A stretch of DNA of 64,000 nucleotides from Heliocidaris erythrogramma (Eukaryota > Echinodermata > Echinoidea > Camarodonta > Echinometridae). The stretch is from contig CM046853.1 in NCBI GenBank assembly GCA_025617745.1, positions 49,964,934 through 50,028,933 on the forward strand, written 5' to 3'. The notes under the pieces are model-generated. The model was not told the origin of the DNA and did not search any database. It saw nothing but the letters and a program-made list of their open reading frames with translations. Below are positions 43,001 through 53,458 of the stretch, one piece after another (within the stretch, counting starts at the first letter, position 1; each line of letters opens with the position of its first letter). Both the position numbers and the translations under genes were made by a program.

Positions 43001-46000
43001 TAACCAAGGTGGTCTCTGGAGAACTGAGCTCCATGGTCTTGTCTTTGGAATGAAGAGAGGATCAGGGATTGACCAACAGCTTTACAGTCAACCAATCATA
43101 TGTGACCCTCCACCACAAAACGACCAATAAGTTGCAATGGGAGTTTAAGAGTAGACGGCTGTAAAAGGTGGTTTGGGGTGGAAATTTGATTTTAAGTTTT
43201 TTATATTTTCTGAAAGTTCATTTATTAATCTACCATCTGACAAAATTTCAGGTTGAAATACCTTGTTGAAATGTTTTTACTCTCATTCAAAATGACCATG
43301 TTTTCCTTGACATTCAAACTCTGTGTGTCAACTTGCTGGGACTGTAATTCACATCGCTTTTCTTGGATAGCTTAAAAACTATGCACTGTCTGATATTCAA
43401 AATGTAAAGAAACAAAGAAATATATCTCATCTGAAGGTATAGAAAGTTTCAACCCAATCTAATTAGTACTTCACAGTGTATGCTAGGGAGTTTTGACTCA
43501 ATCTTTTGAGCGACAAACAATAAGACACAGATTAGGCGCTCTTAAATGGTCACTCTTCTTTGAAGCCCGTTTTCTCTATTGTGTTGGTCATTATTAGCCT
43601 GTCTGACACGTCGACATTCACATTGTAATTTACAAGGGTTTGCTTTAATAGTCCATACAAGACAAGTTATATATCATTTTAAAGCTTAGAATCTAAGCTT
43701 TCAAAATATGTTGAAATTTTAAAAACCCAAATTTCCGACTTATTGGTCGTTTTGTGGTGGAGGGTCACATATGATTCAAAGCAAATTTCTCTACAGAGTA
43801 GTAGTAAAATCAGAGCAAAACAAAGTATATTTACAACCAGTTATTAAGGACAAGTAATGCTGTGGACATGTCTAAGTTAGGAAGTTTCACCTTGGGCATG
43901 TTTAACAATTACAGTCAATATGCTTTTATAATCAAACCAAAAACAATTACCTTATCCTGGGTCTGATCTTGTCTGGATAGGCATAATACCTGTAGACTGT
44001 TGCGTAACCCACCGTTGAGTACCGCTTTGATCCATCGTGGGGATACCTTTCAAAGCTGTGGGAGAAAATTTAAATGATTCATGAACAAGGCTTCTTATCT
44101 TGCGCTTACATTTTCCCTCACAGCGACATATTATCAAAATTCACACTGACATCGTTCAGAATGTAGACAGGGACCATAGCGCAAAGGTAGTTTCAATATA
44201 TAATAGCGGGTTAATACTTCCTCTCACCCTCCCTCCATTTTTTTCCACTATAATCATAACACTGTGAAAAGTGTCTTTATTTTTCTTCTTCTTTTATATA
44301 TGCAAGCAAAAAAAAAGAATTATGAAATCTTCAGTTGAGGATCCTGTTTTGGGTTTTTTTTTTCTTAAAATTTTTGTTAGCATGTCATTCCCCCCCCCCC
44401 CCCCCTGCCAAAAAAAAGGAGTGGAGTTGGTGATATATTGATTACATTTTATACCAAAACCTAACTCACATTGTATAGTACATCCATCTTTCATCATCCA
44501 CATCGATGTAGGATGAGGCATCCACGAACCACCACAGGAATGTCTGCAGGTGTGAGTGGAAGTCCTTGAACCCGGGGGTCATGATACTGCTCTTGTAGAT
44601 CTCAAAGTGCCTTGTCGTACCCTGGGCTTCGTCTGTGTTGGAGTATGAGTGGAGGAGGTCTCCCATTGGCTGGAAGCTGGTGTCTTCATCCAGGTTGGCA
44701 ACAAAGCGGTCCAGGTTGTCCATGGGTGTGATCTCGAGCTTCTCCACTATGGGTTTGAGAATGGGGTCCGCCTGGTGGAGATATGACAGACATTGAATCC
44801 ATTGATAAATGAAATTCATTCATATCATAATTCAGAAGATATTATCATAACTAGATGAATGTGAATAACAACATAGATGGTGGTCCAAATAAAAATGGAC
44901 TTTACTATTTTGAATAAAACAATACGGTTCATTGAAACCATAATTTAGGTGATAATGTTGAAGTCACCACATAATGAAGCAACCAGTGTCGAGTTCAAAA
45001 TCACTATTACCGGTATGTCCTTTGGCAAGACACACCTACATTTCCCACTTCGTTGAGTATAAAAGTTGTCAAGATTGCAGAAAGTCATTGCCATTGCCAA
45101 TTTGCTATTGCCCTGCATGCATCCATATAAATGGAGCATATAATGTAGGTCTACTATTAAAAGAGTTGATTAAAATTTTGCACACTGGAGTAAAAGTCAG
45201 TGACCATACTAATCCATCCTGTGACTGAAATAACTATGCTGAGCTTTCATAAAGAAATATTGAAGATGTCCCACTATTACAAAAAGAAGCAAATATCATC
45301 TGAAATTTAAATTAAAAAATGAATGAGAAAACACCTACGGTAAACACAGAAGTTTGGACATTAAGAGTACAGTAAGCAATTTACTAAATTTGCTCATGTG
45401 TTACATAGAAAGAATGTCTGGGAAAGTTTCTGTGTATTTATTTTATGAGAAAATATGACAGTAAGTTCCTTTTGTCACAAAGTAAAGCAGCTGTGCACAA
45501 TATACATCCATATCAATCGCCAATACTAAACATTCCAATTGATTTCTCAGATTTCCGAGACGCGACACTATTTTACAGCCGAGATATGTCACTCAGGCGA
45601 TCGGAAGAGTCTGCGTATAATTTCCTTCCTACTCAATATCTTATCTGATTCTACACTCACCTGTACTCCATCAAACTTCTTAGGATTGACCTTATCATCA
45701 AATGTGAATGTGAGGTATGGTGTAAGCTTGGCTGCTGAAAAGTACAGCTGTACTTTGAGCCCCCTGTATCCAAACACTGTTTCACTGCAAATTATAGAAA
45801 TGCGGGAAGTAATATTACTTATGGGGTGTTGCAAGAAAGTTGCAATCAATTGCAAATTGTAAAGCAAATTAGAACAACCATTCTGAATGGTTCAGGGTCT
45901 GCCCATTCAAGAAGATGCGCTTGCGACAATGATTTTGATTGGTCAGTACCGATCAGTTGCAACTTGCAATCAATCGCAACTTTCTTGCAACACCCCATTA

Positions 46001-49000
46001 GATTGTTACTGTCCTACTCTATACTTTTACATAATGCTAAGATATCTAAACTAATACTCCACAGCACAGTGGAACTTAAGCATGTACACTGAAGTATACA
46101 ACCAGTTTATATGAAGGCTTCTGCAAAAAGTTGGTTCGCTTTTGAATATATGGGTCATTCCATGGGGTTGGGGCAAAAGTTATGACGATGTCCATGTAAC
46201 GGTGCTATGAGATCTTCTATTACACAAGGAAGATGAAATCATCTGTTGAAGATTTTTATGCAATGAATATGTATAGTAGTGCCCAGCCAGAATCATTCCT
46301 GTTTCAGTTGGTACTCTTTCAAAGCTTTGTTTAAAACGCATTTCTTTCTTTACTACTGTTACATGGACAACACATTTATATATTACATTACATACAATTT
46401 TGGTCTGCGATAATGATTCACCATTGGAGCTACAGTACTTATCAACATAAGTGGTCATGCTTTTTATGCTGAACTCAATTTTAGCAAACATTGTTATGGT
46501 TGACAGGAGACATAGTTCTCCATGTCTGGTATGTCACAAAATTTGCCCCAACACCGTGGAATGACCCATATAGGAATAAATTGCGCTTTCCTAATGACAA
46601 GTGGAAGGTTGTTCTGAAGCTTTCAAAACTATTTATTTCTCTCTTTTTGTAATCCAGTTTTAGAAGCAGCTTGTCCTACAGGTGTACTTTGTTATTTATG
46701 AGAATGGATGGAGAATGAAATGATCATACTTATACATAGCTTTGGAAATAACTCGACTCAGGTGTAGTAAGTGGGTACCTTGTAGGATTTATTCCTTGAA
46801 TGCACTGAGCGTTACGGTTGCTGGAGCTGAAGCCAAGGTAATAATATCCAAAGTTTTTTGGAAGCGCATAGAGACGTTATATCATAATGTGATATGCGCT
46901 ATACAAGAATGGAATATTATCATAACCATTGATAGCCTCGAAAACAAACATGGAATTCTTATCATCAACAAATGAAGGACCGAGAGTTCATTAAAGAGTA
47001 ATATTAAAAGCCCATATAAATACTTAATGGTTACATGTATTTCAACATTGTGTGACCTAGGTCCTCACATCAGAGTCTCACAAAAATTAACATTTCATGA
47101 GTAAAGTGACATAAAAACAGGAATATTTCAACACTTAGAACAAAGTTCATGGGGATATATTCATTTCAAACATGCAAATCAAATGTTAAGATCTATTTTT
47201 TTCACCCTTACATCTTACAATAAAATATTGACATACAACTCAAAACTCACTTTTCACCAAAAATCTGATGTGTGAATTCAGGAGCAAAGGACTTGGTAGA
47301 ATCTTCAATGTCCTCCTTAGAGCGAACTAAAAAAAAAAAAGGAAATGTGGAAAGACCATAGTAAAGATGTGTAATATTTGCATTTCATTAATAATTAATT
47401 GAAGAAAATATATTCTGCAGTATTGCTCTGTGAAAGACTCGATAATCAACGTATTGGTTTTTTTTTAAATTGATATCTAATCAAAATTCTAATGGAAACA
47501 ATTCAAACAAAGATGTTATCCATTTTCATCCAATTTTAATAATTTTCAAATCGACAATATGAATACTGCTTATTGTTTGTTAGGAGAGCAATCTAACTTA
47601 CCAAGTTTCATTTCTATGACATCGTTAGCCCTACAAATAAACTCTTCCAAGGCACTCCTCATGCTATCCATGTTGTTTGCCACAGCACCTGCAAGGAGAT
47701 AGGTGACATTTCTTATTCATGGAATTGATCTATACCAAATATCACCAGGGAACTACTTTGGAAATGAAAGAGAAGAGGATCAAGGATAATGCAAAGAAAA
47801 ACACAACAAACAATAGAGAGAGGATAGAAGGGTAGGAAAGATAGAAGAGAGGATGATGAAAGAAAACAAAATAACATAACGAAAGGAAAGGTGAAAAGAA
47901 AAAAATGTGACGATAAAAACAAAAAATAACATACAGAAAGATAGAGACATAAATGATTAAGAATTAAAGAATTGAGAGTAACATAAGGAAATATGGAAGA
48001 GAAAATGATAAATTGAATAAAAGAATAACATAATGATAGGAAAGATGGAAAATAAAAAAACGATAGGATAAAAACAAAGAAAAATGTTTGGGAAATAGAG
48101 CGAAATCAGAACAGGATAAACATTAACAGAAATGATAGAAGGATAAACATTAACATAAGGAAAGATGAAGAGAAGATGACAAACGGAAACAAAGAATAAC
48201 ATAACAAAAGGAAAGAGTAAAGATGGAAAGCAGAAAATGATAGATAAAAAGAAATAAAATAACGGAGGACAGACAGAAAAAATGATAGAAGAATAATGAT
48301 AAAGATTAACATGAGGAAAGGTGGAAGAGAAAATGATAAAAAAAAACAGAAGGATATTATTTGAATGGAAAGATAGAAAGCCAAAAAAACTATAGAAGGG
48401 TAAAAGTAAAGAATAACAAGGAAAGATAGAGACAGAAAAAAATGATAGAAGTAATATAAAGAGCAACATAAGGAAAGACAGGAGAAGATGATAAAAGGAA
48501 TCAAAGAATAACATAATAAAAGGAAGGAACGAAAGATAATTGATAGAAGGATAAAAATGGGATAACAAGATAGAGAGAAATGATAGGATGAAGATAATAA
48601 TTAATTCATGCTCCCATTAGGTCACCTTTTCCCTGCGTCTATCCCATGTACATAGAGAGTTACATACGCACTAGTATGTAACTCTACGGGATAGACACAG
48701 TGAACGCACAACGCACGGGTTGTCCATAGGGTTGTACATGTATGGATAAGATAACTAAATACGTCCACAGACTCTAAGCTAGACTAGTGTCGACCCAGGC
48801 AGTAGGGCCAACGTTTCTCATGCAAATAGTAATTGACTGACGACATACATGTGCAAGGTAAGAAAAACCTCATCCGTCCTGCCGAAATTGTGTATATTTA
48901 CTTTTTTTGTATTTCAATTGTTGTGATTTGAGGTTGAATATGACCAGAACCACCTCAGCAAACACCGAGGGTGGTTTGCAAGGTTCAGCATGCGTGGGAA

Positions 49001-50046
49001 TGGGTGATTATGAGGCATAGTATTTCTGTTTATATCTACCTCCGGGCGTATGAATAGCAGGCCGTGTACAGCTCCGTAGGCCAGTACCAGATTGATAAGC
49101 CAAGGAGCTCGTACAGCTAGCCAAAACCCGTCCATCGCCGTACCGCTTCGTGACAGCGCTGTGTTTATTTACGCACGCGCGACCTTTCAAACAGTGCAGC
49201 GATTACATTCTGCCATTACGGACTGTGGGCAGACGACGCAATAAATCATCGTTTTTTGGTAAGTTGTAACGCAGGTTGGTTAACTAAATCTGATTTAATG
49301 AATGCAATCAATCAATAGCTGAAGTTTTATTTAAATTAAGTTTTAGATAAAAAATATAGGCCTAGCCTAGCCCTAGCCTAGCCCTAGCCCTAGGGCCTAT
49401 GTAATATCAGCAAAAAGCACGTAGTCGGCACTTTGTAGTCGCAGTTCGCAATGCTAGAGAAAGGCTAGCTTGTACAAGCGACAGCATGAGATAGCAGCTG
49501 TCATGTTTGAAGCAAGGAAAGGGAGAAAAATTTACACCTGTATGTATTTGGCAATTCAGTATTCACATCATGAACATGATGAACATTCAGTATTCACATC
49601 ACACTCACAGTTCACAATCACACACAGCATGCAGCTAGCATTAGCATGATCACCAACATTTCGCTTTAGTTTCAGCTATTTTATTTAGTATTTAGCAGTA
49701 GTCTACCAGAAATCAGAACAGAACTTCAGTCTTTCAGAAGCACACATCACCTGCTGATCATTCATTCATTAAAATCATGCACATCAAAACAAATGAAAAT
49801 TGAAATGCAAATGGTTGCAATGCCCCAATGGTAACAAACATTACATGAACAAATCATTTTACTACTAACTTTAGTCCCAAATAAGAATTGTTAGATCTAA
49901 CTGTTAGGATCACAGTCCGCAACTAACCACATACGCATATTCTTGGGAAAGGGGCTATAATTATATCCCTATCAATTATTAATATAGGCCTATAATATAT
50001 GCTCTCCAACTGTACAATCAATGATCAAGAAAATCTTACCCGCCAT
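39840..50046 (-). CDS. HAT1: Histone acetyltransferase type B catalytic subunit, whole gene span
   Basis: Ten coding exons, all with GT/AG junctions and compatible phases, join to 1248 bases (415 aa); human HAT1 is 419 aa. HAT1 with RBBP7/RBBP4 acetylates Lys5 and Lys12 of newly made histone H4 before chromatin assembly. Seen here: N-terminal domain with HQIFGENETVFGYRGLKV; the central block DASSYIDVDDERW (exon 5); YPDKIRPRISQVLI (exons 6-7); the GNAT acetyl-CoA loop FQRQGHGAQFLE at about residues 242-253; and VEDPSDEFVRLRDF at about 270-283, whose Glu aligns with the reported general base of human HAT1. The C-terminal part, KRLNIPFQKQKADYEKLKK onward, is helical and charged. A YY1-like AAGATGGCGG overlaps the start codon, and CCGGAAGT lies at 50082-50089. 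A possible poly(A) signal is at 39442-39447. Intact, no stop or frameshift. Confidence 0.97.
40713..40829 (-). CDS. HAT1: HAT1 exon 9
   Basis: After TTCTGCAG; encodes KQVRKVYEILRLKSTDYS to DVKKRLNIPFQ; donor GTAAGTGTTC. Confidence 0.95.
41455..42035. repeat. Four-unit tandem repeat (~140-146 bp unit) in HAT1 intron 8
   Basis: Units start with GTGACCTTTGACC(C/T)xGTGAC at about 41461, 41601, 41745 and 41891, each followed by CCAAGTTTGAAGTTGATxTGCC and a TTATxxxAAGAAC segment. The array ends in GACGGACGGACGGAC (42015 on), as in the shorter block at 1645-2095. Confidence 0.85.
42194..42345 (-). CDS. HAT1: HAT1 exon 8 (general-base region)
   Basis: After TCTTTTCAG; encodes VEDPSDEFVRLRDFIDCK to EALEKLKLNK; donor GTGTGTGC. 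Confidence 0.96.
42698..42804 (-). CDS. HAT1: HAT1 exon 7 (acetyl-CoA-binding loop)
   Basis: After CTTTTTCAG; encodes SQVLILPPFQRQGHGAQF to DTEVLDIT; donor GTGAAGAGAA. Two decayed copies lie just upstream in intron 6. Confidence 0.96.
42886..42944 (-). pseudogene. Decayed duplicate of HAT1 exon 7 (copy 2)
   Basis: Minus strand TCAAGTCCTGATCATCC...CAAAGACAAGGTTATGGAGC matches exon 7 and would encode SQVLIILPYQRQGYGAQLL. The acceptor (CTAATTTAG|T) is kept, but the 3' half and the exon 7 donor are lost. It lies about 80 bases before the true exon. Confidence 0.85.
43017..43073 (-). pseudogene. Decayed duplicate of HAT1 exon 7 (copy 3)
   Basis: Minus strand CAATCCCTGATCCTCTCTTC...CAAAGACAAGACCATGGAGC; would encode QSLILSSFQRQDHGAQF. 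The acceptor AG is lost (TTGGTCAATCC) and the acetyl-CoA loop is altered. Confidence 0.8.
43101..43769. mobile_element. 669-bp TIR element (TGTGACCCTCCACCACAAAA), copy 1
   Basis: TGTGACCCTCCACCACAAAA and the inverted TTTTGTGGTGGAGGGTCACA form nearly perfect ends of about 33 bp, flanked by TA at 43099-43100 and 43770-43771. No transposase. In HAT1 intron 6. Its partner at 59097-59764 has the same end type and almost the same length. Confidence 0.88.
43951..44055 (-). CDS. HAT1: HAT1 exon 6
   Basis: After CTCCCACAG; encodes FERYPHDGSKRYSTVGY to YPDKIRPRI; donor GTAATTGTTT. Confidence 0.95.
44470..44771 (-). CDS. HAT1: HAT1 exon 5
   Basis: Largest exon (302 bases), after CTCCACCAG; encodes ADPILKPIVEKLEI to DASSYIDVDDERWMYYT; donor GTGAGTTAG. 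Confidence 0.97.
45661..45784 (-). CDS. HAT1: HAT1 exon 4
   Basis: After AATTTGCAG; encodes NETVFGYRGLKVQLYF to NPKKFDGVQ; donor GTGAGTGTAG. A Harbinger-like MITE lies 38 bases away in intron 3. Confidence 0.95.
45822..45997. mobile_element. PIF/Harbinger-like MITE (TTA target duplication)
   Basis: TGGGGTGTTGCAAGAAAGTT and its inverse AACTTTCTTGCAACACCCCA bound 176 bp and are flanked by TTA on both sides (45819-45821, 45998-46000), the typical Harbinger target. Confidence 0.88.
46151..46568. mobile_element. 418-bp MITE (TGGGTCATTCCATGG ends, TA target)
   Basis: TGGGTCATTCCATGGGGTTG at the left and CACCGTGGAATGACCCA at the right, flanked by TA at both ends. Part of the interior recurs at 1184-1424. 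In HAT1 intron 3. Confidence 0.85.
46715..46935 (+). repeat. SINE-like repeat
   Basis: GTGGGTACCTTGTAGGA, TTATTCCTTGAATGCACTGAG and ATGCGCTATACAAG follow the order of the copy at 61640-61861. Degenerate and without the ATT tail. Confidence 0.6.
47251..47326 (-). CDS. HAT1: HAT1 exon 3
   Basis: After TTTTTTTTAG; encodes VRSKEDIEDSTKSFAPEF to HQIFGE plus two bases; donor GTGAGTTTTG. Confidence 0.95.
47602..47688 (-). CDS. HAT1: HAT1 exon 2
   Basis: After TCCTTGCAG; encodes GAVANNMDSMRSALEEF to NDVIEMKL; donor GTAAGTTAG. Confidence 0.94.
47760..48595 (+). repeat. Purine-rich degenerate minisatellite
   Basis: About 830 bases of degenerate units with GGAAAGATGGAAGAGAAAATGATA and AGAATAACATAA motifs and almost no C or T runs on the plus strand. 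The minus-strand reading (a ~200-codon frame rich in F, L, S and Y) is an artefact of pyrimidine codons. It lies in HAT1 intron 1, starting about 70 bases beyond exon 2. Confidence 0.9.
48637..48700. repeat. Short palindrome
   Basis: GTCTATCCC...GAGAGTTACATAC faces GTATGTAACTCTACGGGATAGAC, about 28-bp arms with one mismatch cluster. Confidence 0.75.
49040..49135 (-). CDS. Candidate first exon within HAT1 intron 1
   Basis: An ATG (49133-49135) opens 32 codons, MDGFWLAVRAPWLINLVLAY and on to LLFIRPE, then a donor-like GTAGATATAA at a codon boundary. The N-terminus is hydrophobic like a signal anchor, and the surrounding 200 bases are richer in CG dinucleotides than the neighbourhood. Its phase does not fit HAT1 exon 2, so it is not an alternative HAT1 start. 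No second exon was found and I recognise no family. Confidence 0.3.
50040..50046 (-). CDS. HAT1: HAT1 exon 1 (7 coding bases)
   Basis: ATGGCGG then the donor GTAAGATTTTC. It gives Met-Ala and the first base of Gly, like the MAG start of the human protein. Too short for frame-based detection; phase 1 matches exon 2. Confidence 0.85.
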
Positions 50047-50081
50047 CTTGATTTCGCGCGAGACAACTCGAAATTTACGAC

Positions 50082-50089
50082 CCGGAAGT
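50082..50089 (+). promoter_or_regulatory. ETS-type site upstream of HAT1
   Basis: CCGGAAGT 36 bases upstream of the HAT1 ATG, next to TTTCGCGCGAGA (an E2F-like CG-rich motif) and a YY1-like AAGATGGCGG on the start codon. The set suits a TATA-less, cell-cycle-linked promoter; inferred only. Confidence 0.5.
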
Positions 50090-51044
50090 AATTTGTGCAT
50101 AAATACCGGTGCTGTTCGTACGTGTGGCCGTGGGAGGTTACCAGGTCAGTCAATGTTTTCCAGCTCTTTTAAGAAAATACATGATAAAACTATATTTCTA
50201 TATTGACCAGGCATCTTAGACATTTCTATGCAAATAGTATTATCGTACTGACATTGTGAAATTTCGTTTCATTTTACAGTGACTTCTGACTCTACCCATC
50301 CATTTCATGACTGTGGCTGCAGGCTGTGCCGCGGGGTCAGCAATCACGCACTGAGCAAGTGACACAAGCAACCCCGGTACGGTACCCCGATCGACGAACT
50401 GGCCCTGCCAAGCCTGGCCTGAGCCTATAAACACACAGTGCTAAACCGTGTGCTTCGAGACGGCTGCTGCTAGAATCCAATCGAGCAGAGCTGGCTGGCA
50501 GAGAAACTGACATTCAATGATTCAGTGACACAGACTGAGCTAATATTTCTTGTTCTAAAGAGTAAGTCCTGTTATTAGAAGTCTGCATTTAAAAAAAATA
50601 AAAATAAAATTTTAATCATGTTAAAGCAAAGGAGAAGTTCGCCTTTATATGGTTGGAATAATATTAATAAAAGTAGAATGATGAGAATTGTCATTGTCGA
50701 TTTGATCGATATTGATGAGTGAAGAATTGAAGAAAATTATAAATTTGATTGATTATGAAAAATTGTGAATTTTAATAAAAATTTAAAGTTGTCATTAATC
50801 AAATGCAAATGGGTACCGTAACTCTTTTTTATCTATGAAAGAAAATGTTGACCTCTCATTTGAATGTAGGCCTAACTCACTCATAGGTACACGCCATTGC
50901 CGACTGTGTAGTAACGCAGGTAATAGTGAGTACGGTACTAATATGTATCACTGTGCATTTTTGGCTATATTTAAGTGAAACCCATATCTTGGAGTTTACT
51001 TAAATATAACTAATTATGTTGAATAATAGATGATTAAAACTTAC

Positions 51045-51223
51045 CAGGTTGTTTTGTGACCTTTGAAGAGGGTTTCCTGAAATTTTGGGTCCTTTTTGTC
51101 GATAACTGCTATCGAGACTGTCCTGTCAGCATCCAGTTTGTATTTTTCACGATTATGATGAAGGGAGCCCTCAGCGCTCGTAGTAGTACCGGCGCAATCG
51201 GTTCGTCGATCTCCTACGAAGAC
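51045..51223 (-). pseudogene. Exon-like captured segment in element copy 1
   Basis: 179 bases open on the minus strand, exactly bounded by CCCTTCCAG| and |GTAAGTTTTAATC. Reads VFVGDRRTDCAG, TTTSAEGSLHHNREKYKL, DADRTVSIAVIDKKDPKF, QETLFKGHKTT and ends in phase 2. No family recognised. Differences from copy 2 change amino acids, which argues against selection. Confidence 0.6.
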
Positions 51224-51343
51224 CTGGAAGGGCCAAACTGACGACGTAAAAAAATAAAAAATATTACGTACGTAATAATTACTACGTACGTACGTAATAT
51301 TTTTTATTTTTTTACGTCGTCAGTTTGGCCCTTCCAGGTCTTC
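51213..51343. repeat. Long AT/CG hairpin in element copy 1
   Basis: CGAAGACCTGGAAGGGCC and GGCCCTTCCAGGTCTTC bound a palindrome whose core is TACGTACGT repeats flanked by AAAAAATAAAAAATATT arms. The hairpin duplicates the intron/exon boundary of the exon-like segment. Confidence 0.9.
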
Positions 51344-52400
51344 TGTTATGATCCAAAATCCACAAAAGATAAGAATCAAACAAAAGATATTAACTTTAGA
51401 TGATTTATGGTTTAATTTAAATATTTGCCAACACCAAATACAACAGAATTACAGATTCTAGTTACAAATACACTACATGTACTTAAACTGGTAAAGACTT
51501 ACAATTTCTCAGCTGGGAAATTCCTATTAGTCCAGAATGTTCCTGAAGTGTAGAGTAAGCTGGCTGCTAATCCACAAATTATTGAATCCAAACGGTATGT
51601 TGTCCAACTGGCAAAAGAAGATTCCAGATCCAGCCGAAGAATGTCCAAAATAATTCAGGAGGTCATCGATGTCGATAATGATGTCGATGACGATGTCCAA
51701 GACGATGGCAATCACAATGTCGATAACAGTGTCAACTGCAATCTCGATAATCAATGTCAATGACGAGGTTGACCACAATGTCAATAACGATGTCGAACAC
51801 GACGTCAAATATGTCAAGGATGAGGTCCAAGATGAATTCCAAGATGAGGTCCAAGATGATCTCCACAGGTTGATATCAATATCAGATGGTGTTAACTGAG
51901 AACTTATGCAATATATGCTCCACGATGTATTCAGGGTATAAATTCTGAAATTTCTGTGCAAGCTCCCAGCTTATATACAATCTCAACCCTTAATTAGAAT
52001 TTTCTAGATTCTACTACAATATTCATGAAGGTTTGGAACTCTCTTGTAAGTTCCATATAGTTCTATTTGTAACAAACAAAGAAAGGGGATTCCCCTTTTC
52101 TATAAATAGACTCACTGCAATGTTACACTCTAAGAGGTTCATGTAAAGGTCAGGATACATGTAATCAACACATTCCAACATGTACATTATACATTGCAAT
52201 TATCCTATAGTACATCACACACAATGTAAAGATCTAGAATGTTCTCTCTACTGTATGTGCATTCTGATTATTTCACTGCTACACATTATATTCACTTTTC
52301 ACATATGAATATTACTCTCTTCTGGAAATTTCTATGTTCATAAAATCATACATAACTGGAAAAATAATTCCCTTCCAGAAGATTCCTTAATTATATCACA
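51344..52400. mobile_element. Solo LTR-like insertion (1057 bp, CTTC duplication)
   Basis: Starts TGTTATGATCC and ends TTAATTATATCACA (TG...CA), flanked by CTTC at 51340-51343 and 52401-52404. The uninterrupted CTTC site is seen in element copy 2. Inside is a TATA box (TATAAATA, 52101-52108) and a GATGTC-rich degenerate tandem (51661-51870). There is no internal region, so it is best read as a solo LTR of a Gypsy-like element. Confidence 0.75.
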
Positions 52401-53458
52401 CTTCGTAGAATAGCTTGTGTGCGTAAATTCTGCGTACGTATCTACGGTGCGTAACCATGTAGAGCGGCCTCACTAGTGCGCAACATATTGAGAGCAGTCG
52501 TCATCCGTATGGAGGTGTGGGTAACAAGTACCAAAAAGAGGGCTGTAAATGTAAGTTTTATAACTTTCTACATTTTGTATCTTAACGAACTGATAACTTA
52601 AAATCTAAAGAATGATACTTAAGTATCAGTTTGCCCACAAAAACCTCCATTTCAAACAAAATTACATCTGTATCCCCAATACCCAGTATACACACATGTA
52701 TATGATCCTAATGGTCAATATGACCATTGCTTGCTGATGTGGCCTAACTTTAGGTCTAAATGTGTCAAAATGATCAAAATCCAAAACAAGTAACAAAGTC
52801 GTTATTCTACCTCATTAAACTTATAGATCTAGATCTAACTTAGATATATGGCAAGGGGTCCTGGCTAATATCTACTGGCATTATCGTGAAATAAGTCGCC
52901 CCTCATTGCACTCCGCACAGTATCGGTTTATTGCGTGCAACAATATGGTGACTTCATTCCACCTCAATACACGCAAGTGTGCGTACACACTGAATGAGGG
53001 GAGACTTATTCCACGATTAGGCCAATCTACTCAGGTCCTAAAGCTACAACTCCCGCAAATATGCACGATGCAGCAATGCGCCAAATTTCTGCTGTGACAG
53101 AGCAACGCGAATGTCCTTGAGGTTTGCAAAAGAGAATTAGTAAATTTCCATTATTTCTATGATATCATTATTAGGAAATCAGGGTGAAAATCACATCAGT
53201 CAGCTTCAAGATCAAGATTTGCATTGATTTATTATGTGTGCATAGCTTTAGGACCCTTTCATTTTATCAAACAAAATTTGACACGACCATCAATATCGAC
53301 TTGTAAACATTAGTTATTGACAATCGTTCACCCCAATATTTTCAACTATTCAACTTCAGAATATGTTTATCCAAGGTAGATAAAAGAAATTCGCATAAAC
53401 CACTGAATTAAATGGGTTTTTTGCCACAGAAAACAAAGTGCGTAGCTTTAGGTTCCCC

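Larger units (their letters stand above)
50878..52741. mobile_element. Non-autonomous 8-bp-TSD element, copy 1 (split by an LTR)
   Basis: Begins CACTCATAGGTACACG and ends GCTTGCTGATGTG; flanked by GCCTAACT on both sides (50870-50877 and 52742-52749). Without the inserted LTR it is 803 bp and nearly identical to copy 2. The CAC...GTG ends and 8-bp duplication fit the hAT group. It carries an exon-like segment (51045-51223, minus) and a long hairpin around 51213-51343 and beyond. Confidence 0.88.

Noticed and set aside
47957..48568. A 203-codon minus-strand open frame, the longest in the window, looking like a membrane protein
   Set aside because: It is the pyrimidine strand of a degenerate purine minisatellite; F/L/S/Y richness follows from base composition, and overlapping frames are open too.
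51056..51241. 61-codon plus-strand frames conserved between the twin elements (also 53637-53822)
   Set aside because: Conservation comes from the elements being recent copies; the minus-strand frame fits precise splice boundaries, the plus frame does not.
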